This document shows, one piece after another, positions 34,721 through 46,100 of a stretch of 64,000 bases of DNA. Under the pieces are notes generated by a model. That model worked only from the letters and a program-made list of their open reading frames with translations, did no database searches and had not been told where the DNA came from. The translations under genes and the position numbers were made by a program. How positions within the stretch are numbered: position 1 is the first letter of the stretch; each line of letters starts with the position of its first letter. Origin of the DNA: Paragonimus westermani (lineage: Eukaryota > Platyhelminthes > Trematoda > Plagiorchiida > Troglotrematidae); contig QNGE01000882.1 in NCBI GenBank assembly GCA_008508345.1, forward strand, positions 16,446-80,445, read 5' to 3'.

Positions 34721-34819
34721 CCGGCTGATAGAGCGCTTGCCACCTTGAGGTATTCTGTCTGTCGCTGGTTCGAATCTAGCCGAATCCCTGACTTTTCACA
34801 GTTGAGTCTCATCTAAAAT
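34721..34819 (+). mobile_element. Family T SINE, right arm of an inverted pair
   Basis: The tRNA-like part, with TGATAGAGCGCTTGCC (end of the D arm) and a B box GGTTCGAATCTAG, is followed by the tail CTGACTTTTCACAGTTGAGT ending in CATCTAAAAT. The first half of the tRNA-like head is eroded. The same tail ends the copy at 49-kb. Confidence 0.75.
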
Positions 34820-35340
34820 AACACAGTTTAGCCAAAAAGGACAAAATAACTCCATTGCATCATGCGGTATTTGAGACCTTCGTCTGCGTTCTCTTCAGCA
34901 TTTGGTGTGTTGGTGTAGAGTTACACCCCTTTAAGGTAGGCTTGAACGAGTCACATGTTAGCGTGAAAGCAAGGTGTCAACCGTAGCATCGATCGTCTTG
35001 ACTAAGCAACTACAGGATTGGTCATCCAAGTTGGTAGGGCATGCCACCCATGCCAGGGCGAGGAGATGGCCAATTTTCGAGTGAACAGCACACACAGGGT
35101 TGGCGGTATCCGATGCGGATTTGCTTGTCACAGTGACCGAAGCCAGGGGACGCCTGCGCTTAACCATAACCGCAATTGGCTTGCGCCGCACCAATTGCGG
35201 TTCCACCAACACACCACCTATCCAGTGTAAACCCGAAGGAATAAGACCGGGAGGTGTGACAGTGGGGCCTTTCTGTTCAGCCGGCCAGTGCTGGTTAGCC
35301 AGTTGATTAGCTAATAGGGAAAGGAAACTTTTATCTCTCG
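34820..35340. other. Unassigned sequence downstream of the retrotransposon
   Basis: It may belong to the 3' untranslated region of the retrotransposon at 35-39 kb or to another element. A minus frame of 84 codons (35212-34958) is not recognised. A short inverted pair (GCAATTGG and CCAATTGC) lies near 35171-35200. Confidence 0.35.
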
Positions 35341-35676
35341 GAAACTAAACAGAGAGAGGCTGTAATGATGAGATCTCAACTAAGAAGAAAGAATTGTGAA
35401 ATGTAATACAGGAAGCATTGCAGTATAGGAGTGCAGGTTAGTGCATCCCAGAGGAGATAACGATGAAAAACGAAGTATACGGTGAACTAGGAAAAGCCAG
35501 CTAGACCATTCATCGTACAGTACACCAACAAAGCTGAAGAAATGAATCGGTAGGAGATTGCAGACACAGGTTTCTGAAAAGAGGAGCAGATTAGTTGTCA
35601 ATGACCAGGCTGTTCGCCGATGCAGTCATTAACAGCAGCAGAATGAATATACTGATATGACCTACCTGACTGGAGC

Positions 35677-37479
35677 CTAACGTACTCGTCGTCTCCTCGC
35701 CGACGGTGTACTATGAGTACGTTGGTGGCCTATTAACCCCAAACGGCCAGCGCATTCGCGGCCGCACACATCGCAACTCCATATAGTCATGTCACCACGA
35801 CCTATAGCACCCATGGTTCCCTTGCGTACCGCACGCTTCCGCTTGCGGCCGCGCAACAAGTGTTCGCTGAACACTCGGACGCCCGTCCGGACTGCATTCC
35901 TCCAGGCCGTCCGGTTCAACGCCAAATCTTCCCAACATCTAAAATCAATGTTACAACGTGAAAGACTTACCTGCACAACATCCTGGTACCTCCGCTTCTG
36001 GCCACCGGGATTTCGCTTACCTGACTTCACTTGTCCGTACAGTAACTGCTTCGGGATACGGTCATCGCCCATCCGACGGACGTGACCGAGCCAACGGAGC
36101 TGGTTCAGCATCAACATGGCTTCCATCCCATCCATGTCCGCCCGCCGCAGCACCTCAGTGTTCGGAATCATGTCCGACCATCGATTCCCCAAAATGCGCC
36201 TCAGACACTGCACATGGAAGCGGCTCAGATAGCTCACATTCCGCTGATACAGTGTCCACGTCTCACTGCCGTACAGCAGGATAGACAGCACTATTGAGTA
36301 GTAGACACACAAATTGGTGGCAATCTTCAGGCTATGACTATTCCATACACGCCTTTCAAGACGTCCGAAAGCAGCACTAGCCTTCGCCACACGCGCTCTC
36401 AGCTCGCGGTCTACGGACAAATCTATGGATAAATTGCTACCTAAGTAGCAGAAATCCCCGCAGCTGCCCACAATATCCCCATCAATGCGGATTTGCGGTG
36501 GAAGTGCACAAACAGCACCTGCACCAGGAGAAGGTTGAAAGAACGAAAACCTCTTACCTGTGTTGATGTTCAATCTGAACTTCGATGCTGCCAACGCAAA
36601 GGCTGTAGCCAGTCGTTGCAGTTTTTCTTCACTGTGTGCTAGCAATGCGCTATCATCTGCGAACAGAAGCATGCGCATCGTTAACGTACGTAACCGGGTT
36701 GGGGCGCCAAAACGTCGGATATTTAACAGGCACCCGTCCGTCCGGTACTCAACTTTAACGCCATCCTCTCCACAGTCCTGAAAAGCAACTGTTACCATGA
36801 CAGTCAAATATAAGCTAAATGGGGCTGGAGCTAGAACACAACCCTGCTTCACGCCGGTGACGATGTCAAAATCATCAGAGGTCGATCCACACGATTGCAC
36901 CTTCGTCTTCATGCCCACATGCAACAATCTAATCATATTGAAGAACTTACCTGGACATTCAAACTTATAAAGCACCGTCCACAGCGCCGCGCGGCTCACG
37001 GACTCGAAGGCCTTCGTGTAGTCTACGAACAGGGCATACAGGGGCTGGTTCCATTCCCGGCACTTCTTCTGAAGCTGTTGAGCAGCAAACACCAGGTCGT
37101 TAGTACTCCGACTCGACCGGAATCCACACTGCTCTTCGGGAACATTGACCTCCAGAACGTTTGCATTCAATCGATTCTGGAGGATTCTGGCAAGCACCTT
37201 GCCTGCACAATGCTTGCTATCCTTGCTTTTGAACAAGGGTACGATAATGCCGTCCTTGAAGTCCTGTGGCATCACTTCGTGCTCCCAGATGGAGTGAACC
37301 AGCTGAAGCAAGGCGCATTCCAACACCGGTCCGCCATTCTTCAGGATCTCACCTGGCAGTCCGTCCTCGCCTGAAACCTTCCCATTGCCCAGTTCACCGA
37401 TCGCCCTCTGCAATTCCAGCATGTCTGGGGCTAGGGCAAGTGAAGATTTGATTTCCTGTTGCGGCAGACTGTCGCCCAA
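35677..37479 (-). CDS. LINE reverse transcriptase with C-terminal C2H2 finger (open, N-terminus lost)
   Basis: 600 codons are open. They are preceded by TGA in frame, and the first codon is TTG, so this is the C-terminal part of a broken ORF. Residues 31-50 (GNGKVSGEDGLPGEILKNGG) open the RT fingers. Motif A is FVDYTKAF at 151-158, motif B is TGVKQGCVLAP at 208-218, and motif C is FADD at 273-276. A thumb and connector follow, with LLYGSETW (401-408) and LRWLGHVRRM (461-470). The finger is C569, C572, H585, H589. Between KSKDSKH and AGKVLARIL (residues 84-100) about a dozen residues usually found in the family are absent, an in-frame deletion in the fingers. Reverse transcription at a nicked target is the family's job; this copy is probably unable to do it because of that deletion and the lost endonuclease. 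Confidence 0.92.
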   Translation of the reverse strand: MGDSLPQQEIKSSLALAPDMLELQRAIGELGNGKVSGEDGLPGEILKNGGPVLECALLQLVHSIWEHEVMPQDFKDGIIVPLFKSKDSKHCAGKVLARILQNRLNANVLEVNVPEEQCGFRSSRSTNDLVFAAQQLQKKCREWNQPLYALFVDYTKAFESVSRAALWTVLYKFECPGKFFNMIRLLHVGMKTKVQSCGSTSDDFDIVTGVKQGCVLAPAPFSLYLTVMVTVAFQDCGEDGVKVEYRTDGCLLNIRRFGAPTRLRTLTMRMLLFADDSALLAHSEEKLQRLATAFALAASKFRLNINTGKRFSFFQPSPGAGAVCALPPQIRIDGDIVGSCGDFCYLGSNLSIDLSVDRELRARVAKASAAFGRLERRVWNSHSLKIATNLCVYYSIVLSILLYGSETWTLYQRNVSYLSRFHVQCLRRILGNRWSDMIPNTEVLRRADMDGMEAMLMLNQLRWLGHVRRMGDDRIPKQLLYGQVKSGKRNPGGQKRRYQDVVQVSLSRCNIDFRCWEDLALNRTAWRNAVRTGVRVFSEHLLRGRKRKRAVRKGTMGAIGRGDMTIWSCDVCGRECAGRLGLIGHQRTHSTPSARRRRVR

Positions 37480-37769
37480 TCAATTGTAGTAGGGCGGTTT
37501 AGCAGGCTGCCGAAGTGTTTGTGCCATACCATCATGATATCCTCCGGCTGATTGCAAGCACAGCCGGTGACCACGTCTACCAGTGCTTTAGTAGACGGGA
37601 TACGTAGAGCGAAGATAGCCTTAAGCGAAGCGTAGAACTCTGTGTTGCCGACGGTTTGCGAAATCCTGCATGCGCTCGCCCTGCTTCCTCCACCAATTGT
37701 ACTTAATTCCGCGAACACGCTCAGCCAGTTGACGGCGGATATTCCGGAACCTAGTCTTCTTCGCTCCAT
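37431..37769 (-). pseudogene. Linker between endonuclease and RT, frameshifted
   Basis: A 112-codon frame. Residues 74-100 (ACNQPEDIMMVWHKHFGSLLNRP and on) correspond to the region just before the RT of such elements; its end overlaps the start of the RT frame by about 49 bases in another phase. The first half appears frameshifted, since in another frame near 37750-37640 the translation reads RNIRRQLAERVRGIKYNWW, a better match to this linker. Confidence 0.65.
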
Positions 37770-37812
37770 TGGCCGGGTTCATTGTGGATGTGGCGAACGC
37801 GGCATTCTTCTC

Positions 37813-38454
37813 TCATACCAAGTTGGAGATAGCCACGTTGTTGTCATCGAACCAGTCCGGGCGTTTCTTGCGCTCCACACCGATCGTCCCGGTGGCTGCT
37901 GCCATAATCTGTTTCTTCAGATGTTGCCACATACCCTCGGGGGTAGTGGGTACAGGAGCATTGTACAGACGGGCGACGACTGCACGTTGAAAGGCAGCCT
38001 TCGTCTCGGAGTTCTCCAACCTTCTGATATCCAGCTTCTGCCGTTGTCCAAAAGATCTACAATAAACGGACTTGCGTACATGGATAAACAGTTTGGTCCT
38101 GACCAGCCTATGATCTGTGCTACATTCAGCGTCGCGCATCACGCGAGTGATGCGCACTTCACGAATGTCGCGCTGCCGCACACTCACGTAGTCAAGTAGG
38201 TGGTGGTGACCGCTTCGTGGATGAGTGCACGTCGTGATGTCGCTCGCAGCCAGCTGGAATCGGGTGTTCGTGATAGCCATCTCGTGAGTAGCGCACAAGT
38301 GCAGCAGACGATCACCGTTCTCGTTGATTGAACCAATGCCGTAGGGTCCGAAGACTCCCGGCCAGGCTACTGAGTCGCACCCAACTCTAGCGTTCAGGTC
38401 ATCCAAAACAAAGAGTCGGTCATTCACTGGCGCGGACCGGATTGTGGCAGACAA
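37813..38454 (-). pseudogene. AP-like endonuclease, C-terminal half
   Basis: A 213-codon frame. LDDLNARVG at 17-25 corresponds to the (G)DFNAR metal-binding motif, with D in place of G and L in place of F. TCTHPRS at 75-81 and LLDYV at 86-90 are family-typical. STDHRLV at 112-118 holds the catalytic Asp-His pair (D114, H115). The frame joins the N-terminal half only through a frameshift around 38470. Family role: it nicks target DNA to prime reverse transcription. Confidence 0.85.
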
Positions 38455-38969
38455 CTGATCATAGAACTGGTCCTTTGTAAATCAGCGTGACACATAGTTG
38501 GACCATAAACACTAAGAAATGTAGCACACTTACCTCGACCGAGTCGCAGGCGCAGGCGCATCGACAGCATTCGAGGGCTGATGCCATGTGGTTCGCCTAT
38601 CATCAAAGCATTGATGCGATCAGCGACTGCAAAACAGACACCATGCTCCCGAACACCGTCTGTCCAGTAGAAAGTGTACCCAGCGCCTGCTTCCCGCAAC
38701 TTACCTTGGTCTACAAGCTTTGTCTAACTCAAGGCTGCTATGTCGACTCCATACCGCCGCAGTTCCATCGCAATCAGGGCGGTGCGTCGTTCCGGTCGTT
38801 CTGTGGCGCTGCATCGATCCAGCGGAGTGCGCACGTTCCATGTTCCAATGGTAAGCGTCCTGCGTCCTCGGGCCTGATTGGGCATTATCTTCAGGGGGGT
38901 TCCTATTCGAGGGGAAGTATGAGGGTGAGTGTTTGACAGTAGCATATTTTCGCCTATCCACCCTGCCAT
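38424..38969 (-). pseudogene. AP-like endonuclease, N-terminal half with nonsense codon
   Basis: One frame runs from 38969 to 38424 apart from a TAG at 38724-38726. Before the stop, residues 40-50 read TIGTWNVRTPL, the Asn-containing motif that opens this endonuclease family, followed by MELRRYGVDIAALS. After the stop come GYTFYWTDGVREHGVCFAVA and FLSVYGPT. The stop falls where the conserved catalytic glutamate (ALSET) should be, so the residue itself is lost. This is consistent with a GAG to TAG change. Confidence 0.85.
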
Positions 38970-39560
38970 GTGCAGCAGATAGGGTGACCCGGTTTATTCT
39001 ACGCGACGGTCGATGAAGTATGGTATTTCGATTATTTTGTATGACCATTGTTTGTATGGGCTTTGGAAACTGCCAGGACGCCCAGACCTGTGCAGGAGAG
39101 CGATTAGGGCCCTCAACCGAAGCCTTTGGCTAAAAAGCCCAAACCGCAAGGCAGCAGGTGACTCATACATGCAGACGCAGCAGCATCAACCACCAAAGAG
39201 AAGATCGACAGCCATATCAAAACAGATCAAGCACCCACCCACAGGGACAGTAACACTGCAAACACGGTCCTAGCAGACAGAAATGGATTCAGTTCAGGCA
39301 GAAACAAGCACCACGCCCAACAAAGCCACATCACACAGTCAACAAGCACAACAAACGCACGCATCTGCTTTTTGTCTGGCTGCTCCCCTTTGGCCAATCT
39401 GACAAGGTTGAACCTGCAGGGACCGAAGTCCCAGTCAGCACAGCCCTCCGGATCAAAACAGCACGCAAGCCTGACCACCACGGCAAGGTAGCAGAAAAGG
39501 TCAGCACACACACACACTGGCTCAGACAGTTGACGCGTATAGTGCAACCGAGGTAACGAG

Positions 39561-41769
39561 TAGGTTTGTGCAACAATTAGGCGGACAAACTGTGAAACGA
39601 AAACCCACATTTTCAACTACCAAGACAGATCACGTTAAAATTGTACCGCATACAGATCACTAAGGTTAACGAATAAAGGGAACCAATAATCTCCGTAGCT
39701 GTCTTTGGAATCTGAACCATCTTTCTGATTTTGCATTGCGGGAAGGATGCTTAGTACCTTCTGTAGATTTATTAAACGAGCATCAGACTTACAGCTGTCA
39801 GGTCACTGGTAATACGGACAGTTTCCGATCAGCCGTTCAGTTCATAACGTGCTACATCGACCACTGTGTAACTTGATTTCGACGCGTTGACCTGTGGTCA
39901 TCTATTTAGCTCATGTACTGAGCAGTTCAACTAGATGGCTAAACAACTGGGAGTGAAGTATGGGATACAATCTAAAAAAGTACATTAAGACCTCTTGTGT
40001 CACACTGGAAGTAAACGAGGTTGCTGTTGTCCAGTGTGCTCCTTATTGATAATTTCCAATGACACAGTTAAAAGATCAGTTACGGATATGCTGACATTAC
40101 GTGTATCACACAGTTGTACTGATCATGCTAACTCATAGCTTAAGTCTATGTTTTCATTACATCAGTATGCGTGGATTATGTTGCACACGAGACGCTGGAT
40201 GCAGTGTGACTACCCTTTATGAGGATATGTTTCAGTGTTAAAAATAATGTCTTCCATTAGCAATAACTGCCGGACATTAGTGCCTAGGAAACAATAAGAA
40301 ATATTCAAACATTTCTACCAATCAATCTCCTTAAAAGAAACAGTATGGAAAGGCGTTACTGACGGAATCCTAGTCAAAGGTCTGTCTGCTGAATAGAACG
40401 CTCGTTCGTGAACAGTTGCTGAGTGAGTTTACGAGCAGAAATTTGTGGGTTTAAACGCACAATCGGTGCAACATTTTACTTCAAGTTTTCCTTATTCTTG
40501 CTTTTCCAGTTTGATTAACGCCGTCGCCTACGCAAGATGTCTGTGTGGAGGAGGTGCCATTGAACTTTGGGCACTGGTGAAATATCTCATGGTGACGACG
40601 ATTCAAATCAGTGCTTACATTTTGCCAAATCCAGTTACAGGAATCCAGCAGGAGCAATTCCGTTTCATCACCGTATGTAAGATTCGTAAATCATGAAATA
40701 TTAAATATCCACAAATTAGTCAAAATAAATATCGGTTCAATACGAAGGGTGGGACGTGCACACACTGGCTGCAGACTACACAGATGGATAGTAAACCACT
40801 GCCCACTGTTATTCTTGTGCGTGTTGGTTGAATCAAGGATGAACAAGATCTGATAAGTTTGTTTGGCGGTGATCTTAGCACGGGTGTATAAACCCAATGG
40901 AGCAGCTTGAACAGCACAGTAAGCTGTCGCCATTAGTCGGTCGTTTGCGTGTGTGCACTTGTCCGTACAAACTCTTTCGAGAACGAATTTCGCCTCTGCC
41001 GACAAACTGTGTTCGAGATTTAGTAATGCCATGGAATGTAGGGTCCACAAACCTTAATAGCTCACGTCATCCAGCTGTTTGTACTCCTGATTAACTTCGT
41101 ACAGCTGCTTCTTCGTCCGAGGTATTCTGATTGGTTTTTAACCAAAATGATACTTCCGACTGGATTCAAGAAAAGCAAATAAAGGTACATAAGATTACTT
41201 TCACAAGAAAATCATCCCCGCTTCGCAAAAGTAAACACAAGAAAAATGTTACCAGTTTCCCATGTAAAACAAAAATAAATTCAAGTGCCCAATGCCAAGT
41301 CTGATATCGCCAGCCCAATGAAATTCTGCACACGATGGCGTGATGTTTTGATGCTAAAACCGATGGCCTTCATAGTTAAAATTCATGAACTGAGTGTCAA
41401 GCGTTAAGCGGTGTGAAAGCAGGGTTAAAGTGTTCGAGATAACGAAACATTTAATGACAAGGATCAAACTAAAATTACAGACTACTGTCGGAATAAAACA
41501 TGACGTTTGAAATGAGGTAAAAGACAGTATAATATAATCCCCCAGAAGAATCTTATTGTTTGCGTACGAAATTGCTAACAGGCCTCTGGATTTACCATGG
41601 TATGTTACTTTGCTCTAATATCTCAACAAACACTTTTCAGGCAAATGTAGATGCGCATATCTCACCACGTATGATCCTGGCCTTTTGGACGAATCAGATA
41701 AGCGAATATAACAACGGTTAGAAATTAACCTGCAGTCAAATTCAAGTGCAGTTTGTATATTGTGTATTA
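39561..41769. other. No recognisable gene
   Basis: Frames up to 119 codons (41050-40691 minus) without motif; plus and minus frames overlap. An (AC)n-like run lies near 39506-39518 inside the retrotransposon 5' region. Nothing else supported. Confidence 0.45.
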
Positions 41770-43158
41770 CATAAGTGAATATGATCAAGTTGCTATTGGA
41801 ACTAGTCACCAAAATCAAACACGTCTGTTTCTCAAACGACCTCCTAAAAATGTCCCACTCACTTTTCAGTTGTTCATAGATAGAACTACTCGGTATCCAA
41901 TCTCCATGATTCCAATCTCACTCGATTTCCCATCCAACATACACTGAGATATATGAGTTGACTTGAGTACACTCAGAAGGCCGTAGTGAAAAAGAACGAG
42001 AAATTAACGTTCTGATGCACATTCCACTGCAAGTCAACGGCTCCTATTCTGCCATATGTTAGAAGGACTGCGTTAGCAATCAGTCTTCTTGACCCAAATG
42101 GTGACTGCAATCTAGGACAGTTAGTGTTATATGGTGTTATATAGTGTTTGTGTGGAGGAATGAAGCGACTTATGTTCATACTGAAGGACAGTGAGAACTG
42201 CTGTTCGGGTCATTGTGGGTCAGGATTTTGTGCTGTGCGTTGCATTCTGCAAAACCAGTGAATCACACATTTCTTAACATAAAATCGTGAACCACTAATG
42301 AAGTTACTTTTGCTCCTGTGTAATATATTTCCACATGTGGCACACGGTTGGTTCTCCGAGGATCCCACATGTGAGAGGCTTGCGTGTACCCACTTGACTG
42401 TCCCAGAATTGGTCCTTTGTTTTTTATGTAAGACAGTATGCAGGAAGCGCTCACTTTGTTGCTAATGAGAATGCAGCTAGAAGACAAAAATTGAGGAACG
42501 TAATCAAGCTAGACAGCGCACATGCTGAACGTTGATCTGGGTTGCATGCTTACTTGGTTTATAATATTCGAAATTGGAGTGCCAATCTTCTGCAACGTGG
42601 AAATCACTTAACCATGCACTGCATACCTAAAGAAAACTGAACAGAGTTTGTACTGCCCAAATGAGCACCATAACTGCGACACACCAAAGCTGAGTCCAGT
42701 TTCCGTTGTTTGTGGCTTAAGTGGTAAAATGTCTTGACCACATTTTAACGAGTTGCTTAGACTTCTGTTAGACTCCATCGACTTTCGTGTGAAGCGTTCT
42801 CATCACGGACATTGTGTGATTTAACTGAACATCTCTCACAATCCAATGTGGGTGCGAAAGCTGTGATAACTATTAAATGAAGAGAATCAATGCGCCTGTC
42901 GACAAAATGAAAGCTAAAGACCCACGTGCTTGCAAATGCGTGCAGTCTTCTTCATGATTACATTCTTTAGTCCGAAATTTTAAATGATGCAGTGGTTGAT
43001 GCTCCAGATTTCAACGCCTGAAAATTTAATGTGAGGGGTTATATTTCCGATTTAGAAGGCTCACACGGCTCTTCGTCAATTCCCTCCAGTTTTATCATCT
43101 CCCCAAGCGTGATCATATGTTACCCATTTTAACCGCGGGTTGCATGCAAATTGAATCC
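41770..43158 (-). repeat. 1389-bp inverted duplication, copy 2
   Basis: The mirror copy of 31897-33285, with the same length and almost every base the same where compared. About 8.5 kb separates the copies. The flanks differ: CATTAGT before GGATTC and TAATACACAATA after CTTATG when read in the copy-1 direction. The 74- and 68-codon frames (42487-42263, 42179-41973) are duplicates of those in copy 1 and match no known protein that I recognise. Confidence 0.9.
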
Positions 43159-46100
43159 ACTAATGCCTTTATAAGCATAAGTTTTTCATTTTTCTATATA
43201 CTTCCCTCCTTGTCTGTGTACGCTTATCAGATATGCCCAGATGACATTTCAGGTTTGTCCATGAGTGAGTTTATTAATCCAATCAATTTTATGTTGTGCT
43301 CACTGTGATAACTAATACTGACATTTCCGTCTTACGTGAATTGGAGAAAAGTATGGAAGGTTATTTTTTTACAATCTCTGCAACAGTTCGGCTCACATAC
43401 GGTGTGATTATTTCACTTGGAAATTAAGTGTAGAAAACTCATCAGTAATTTACATTAAATCTTAGGCTGTTCTTGTGAATAGTGAATTATTGCCCATTCA
43501 GTGGAATGTCAGCTTTCACGCTAAGGATTGACTGAAGTCGATATTGTTGTCAGTTTCTCTGACCGCCATTTTTCCTCGGTCAGTTTACCAGTCAAGCGTG
43601 AGTTGACGGGCGCCACCCCGACAACCACTAATGTCACAGATCACTTGTGACTGCTTATTTACATCATGTATTGTCGTTAAAGGATCGCTTCTTTGTAAGA
43701 TGGTAATTTATTTGTATTAACGTTAACCTGTTACCTTTAGTCCAGGAGAATCACTGTAGTTTGTCCCCTTACCAAAACATCATTGTTTATGTGAACCCCA
43801 AATAGCGCAATGTTCGTAAGTAACAAGACAGTATACAGTGAATTACTGAACACGTATACTGAGTGATAATGGTGGTGGCTGTGTCCATTTAGAAGAATGT
43901 AATAAATAAAGCGCATCTGATCAGAATCAAAGTTTTTTTTAAAAGCGATTAGCTGAAACAGATAATCACGTATGGATTTTTGTAGTACATAAAATAACGA
44001 AGTATTCAACAGACACTGTAAGCGATTGCTTACAAATGTAATAAAATATTTGTACGCCATGAAGTGTGTTGCAGGGTGTTCACATTTAAATTTCAGCTTG
44101 CCAACTGTTTACACAGTAAATAGGACCCCAATGCTCCTGGATAAAATACACCGCTGCTGAAAGCCAAATCAAACTGTGTATACCAACGCCGATACGGTCG
44201 CTCAGTCATCCACACAAGTGGATACGACACTATCGTGTCACCCGATGAGCGAACACACAGCCCAAAAAGTCATTTGCGCGCTACATACCCAACTAGAAAC
44301 AATCCGAATTTGAACACTGTATGTTACCGAAGCTATTAGAATCAGACTGATTTACCCATCACTACATTAAAGCAGTCTGTGTAGAAGTTGCTTCCACCCC
44401 ACACTTCATACCGACCAGTCAATCCGCACAGCCAACCCAATTGACGAACGTGATTTCATAGATCACTCAAGCCGTTGTAAATCGATCAACCAGTAAATTA
44501 GTTGCTCCGGACTAGGTACTGTTGACTTCTCGATGGGATTCTCTAATGTCTTTTTCGTATATAGTTGTGTCGCCATGAAGTTGATTTGTCGCCAAACTCG
44601 TTTTATTTTCCCTATTCCCACTGAGATTACTTTGTAGAAAGGAAACTATCAGTTCTCGGTTTTGTACAAGTTTTTGTTAGCTATCTATCAGGTATAACTG
44701 ATGACCCAGTCGGCATAAAGAACTTGAAAAATCAACACGTCAATAACCACAAGAAGGGCAATGAGACCAATATTGTGAAATGTCAGCAATGTAATTTGTC
44801 TACTACTAAAAAAACAATATACAACAAATGAGCAAGCTGTCGAAATTGGTAGAGTGAATTCAGGGTCAACTGGCCACTAACAAAATGGGTGGCTGATTTG
44901 TGTCACAATTTAGCGTGTGATTATTATACTTCGTTTTCATTTGTAAAAACATGTTGATATCTAAAAGCCTCATGTTATAATCATTGGATGGTAAGCTAAA
45001 CGAGTGATTGTAATCAGTCTCTAGAACTAGTGAATAAAACAGAAAAGAAGTTTCACGGGCCAGCAAAGATGACTTAAATCAAGCAAACGCAATATTTTAG
45101 TTGACAAATTTTTCAGTCCAAACTGCTACCTTCATTAAGAGAACTGCACATCCCCATATGTTCAAATATAGCTGACAGGTCATATCCAGTACTTTAAATG
45201 GTTGTCAGTGTACACTTCAGCATACCGTTCACCAGTAGACAAACGTGGTTCAAGAAGGTTTACAATGCGAACAAGAATAGTACAAGCAATTCATTCAACA
45301 AGACATTAGTAATTCGTATCTTATTTAAGTTTTCCCACGAAAAATGCAGAGACATCGGCTGAAAAGATTAAGTTGGACCGAGTGTTCTGATTGGTTCATT
45401 GGTATCCCCAACACTGAATTTGGTTGAGTGATTGAAATATCACGTTAGCCCACGTTTTTCGTATATTCTGTTCTCCTGATTAATCACACTTTGTAACATG
45501 TCGCGAAAAATAAATAACTTAATAAGTTGGTTGTGGAGATTTGAAGTGCGTTATCACCAAGTATGTCCTGGCTGCCAAATCGAAGAGCACCAGTTATGTG
45601 CACATATTCAGTCAGTGTACAATTACATACGCCGGACCTAAAAGTTAGGCACATCAAGTGTCATCACAATAAACTTTCTTTGACAATCAATTTTGATAGC
45701 CGGAAACCATATACTGTTTTCCTCTGCTAGTCTGTTCCCTTGATACCTCTAACTGAAGTGCAACTTATATCGCCTCAAAATTCAATTTCCGTCGAGCCAC
45801 ACGACTGCCCATTAAGTGAACGCGTTCTGTCAAAACCAACCGGTTTCTCGTTAACCACAAGAATACTCTACTTTTAAAGTGATATATGCGATAACATCGA
45901 TCGAAATATCTCATTCTATAAAACGAGACTGCTCAATTTGACAGTGTGATGAAACGAAAGGAACACATCGGATATAGACAATCGGGAACTAACTGTTTGA
46001 CTGTTAAAACATTACTCATATACTGGTTGACTTCATTTGTGTCCGGAGTAGTCCGTCACCTGGTTCGTTTCGATGGGCTGTTACACGATGATGATTTGTT

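Larger units (their letters stand above)
35341..39560 (-). mobile_element. APE-type non-LTR retrotransposon, nearly full length, broken endonuclease
   Basis: On the minus strand the order is: a presumed 5' region (about 39560-38970), an AP-like endonuclease (38969-37813, in pieces), a linker (37769-37431), a reverse transcriptase with a C-terminal zinc finger (37479-35677), and a 3' region. The endonuclease resembles the retrotransposon-derived domain of CFDP2 and BovB/RTE-like elements. I cannot fix the exact clade. Neither end is sharply defined: I see no poly-A or microsatellite tail and no target duplication. Part of the 5' region recurs at 30585-30715. At least one nonsense change and three frameshifts separate the coding blocks, so the copy cannot make a complete protein. 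Confidence 0.85.
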
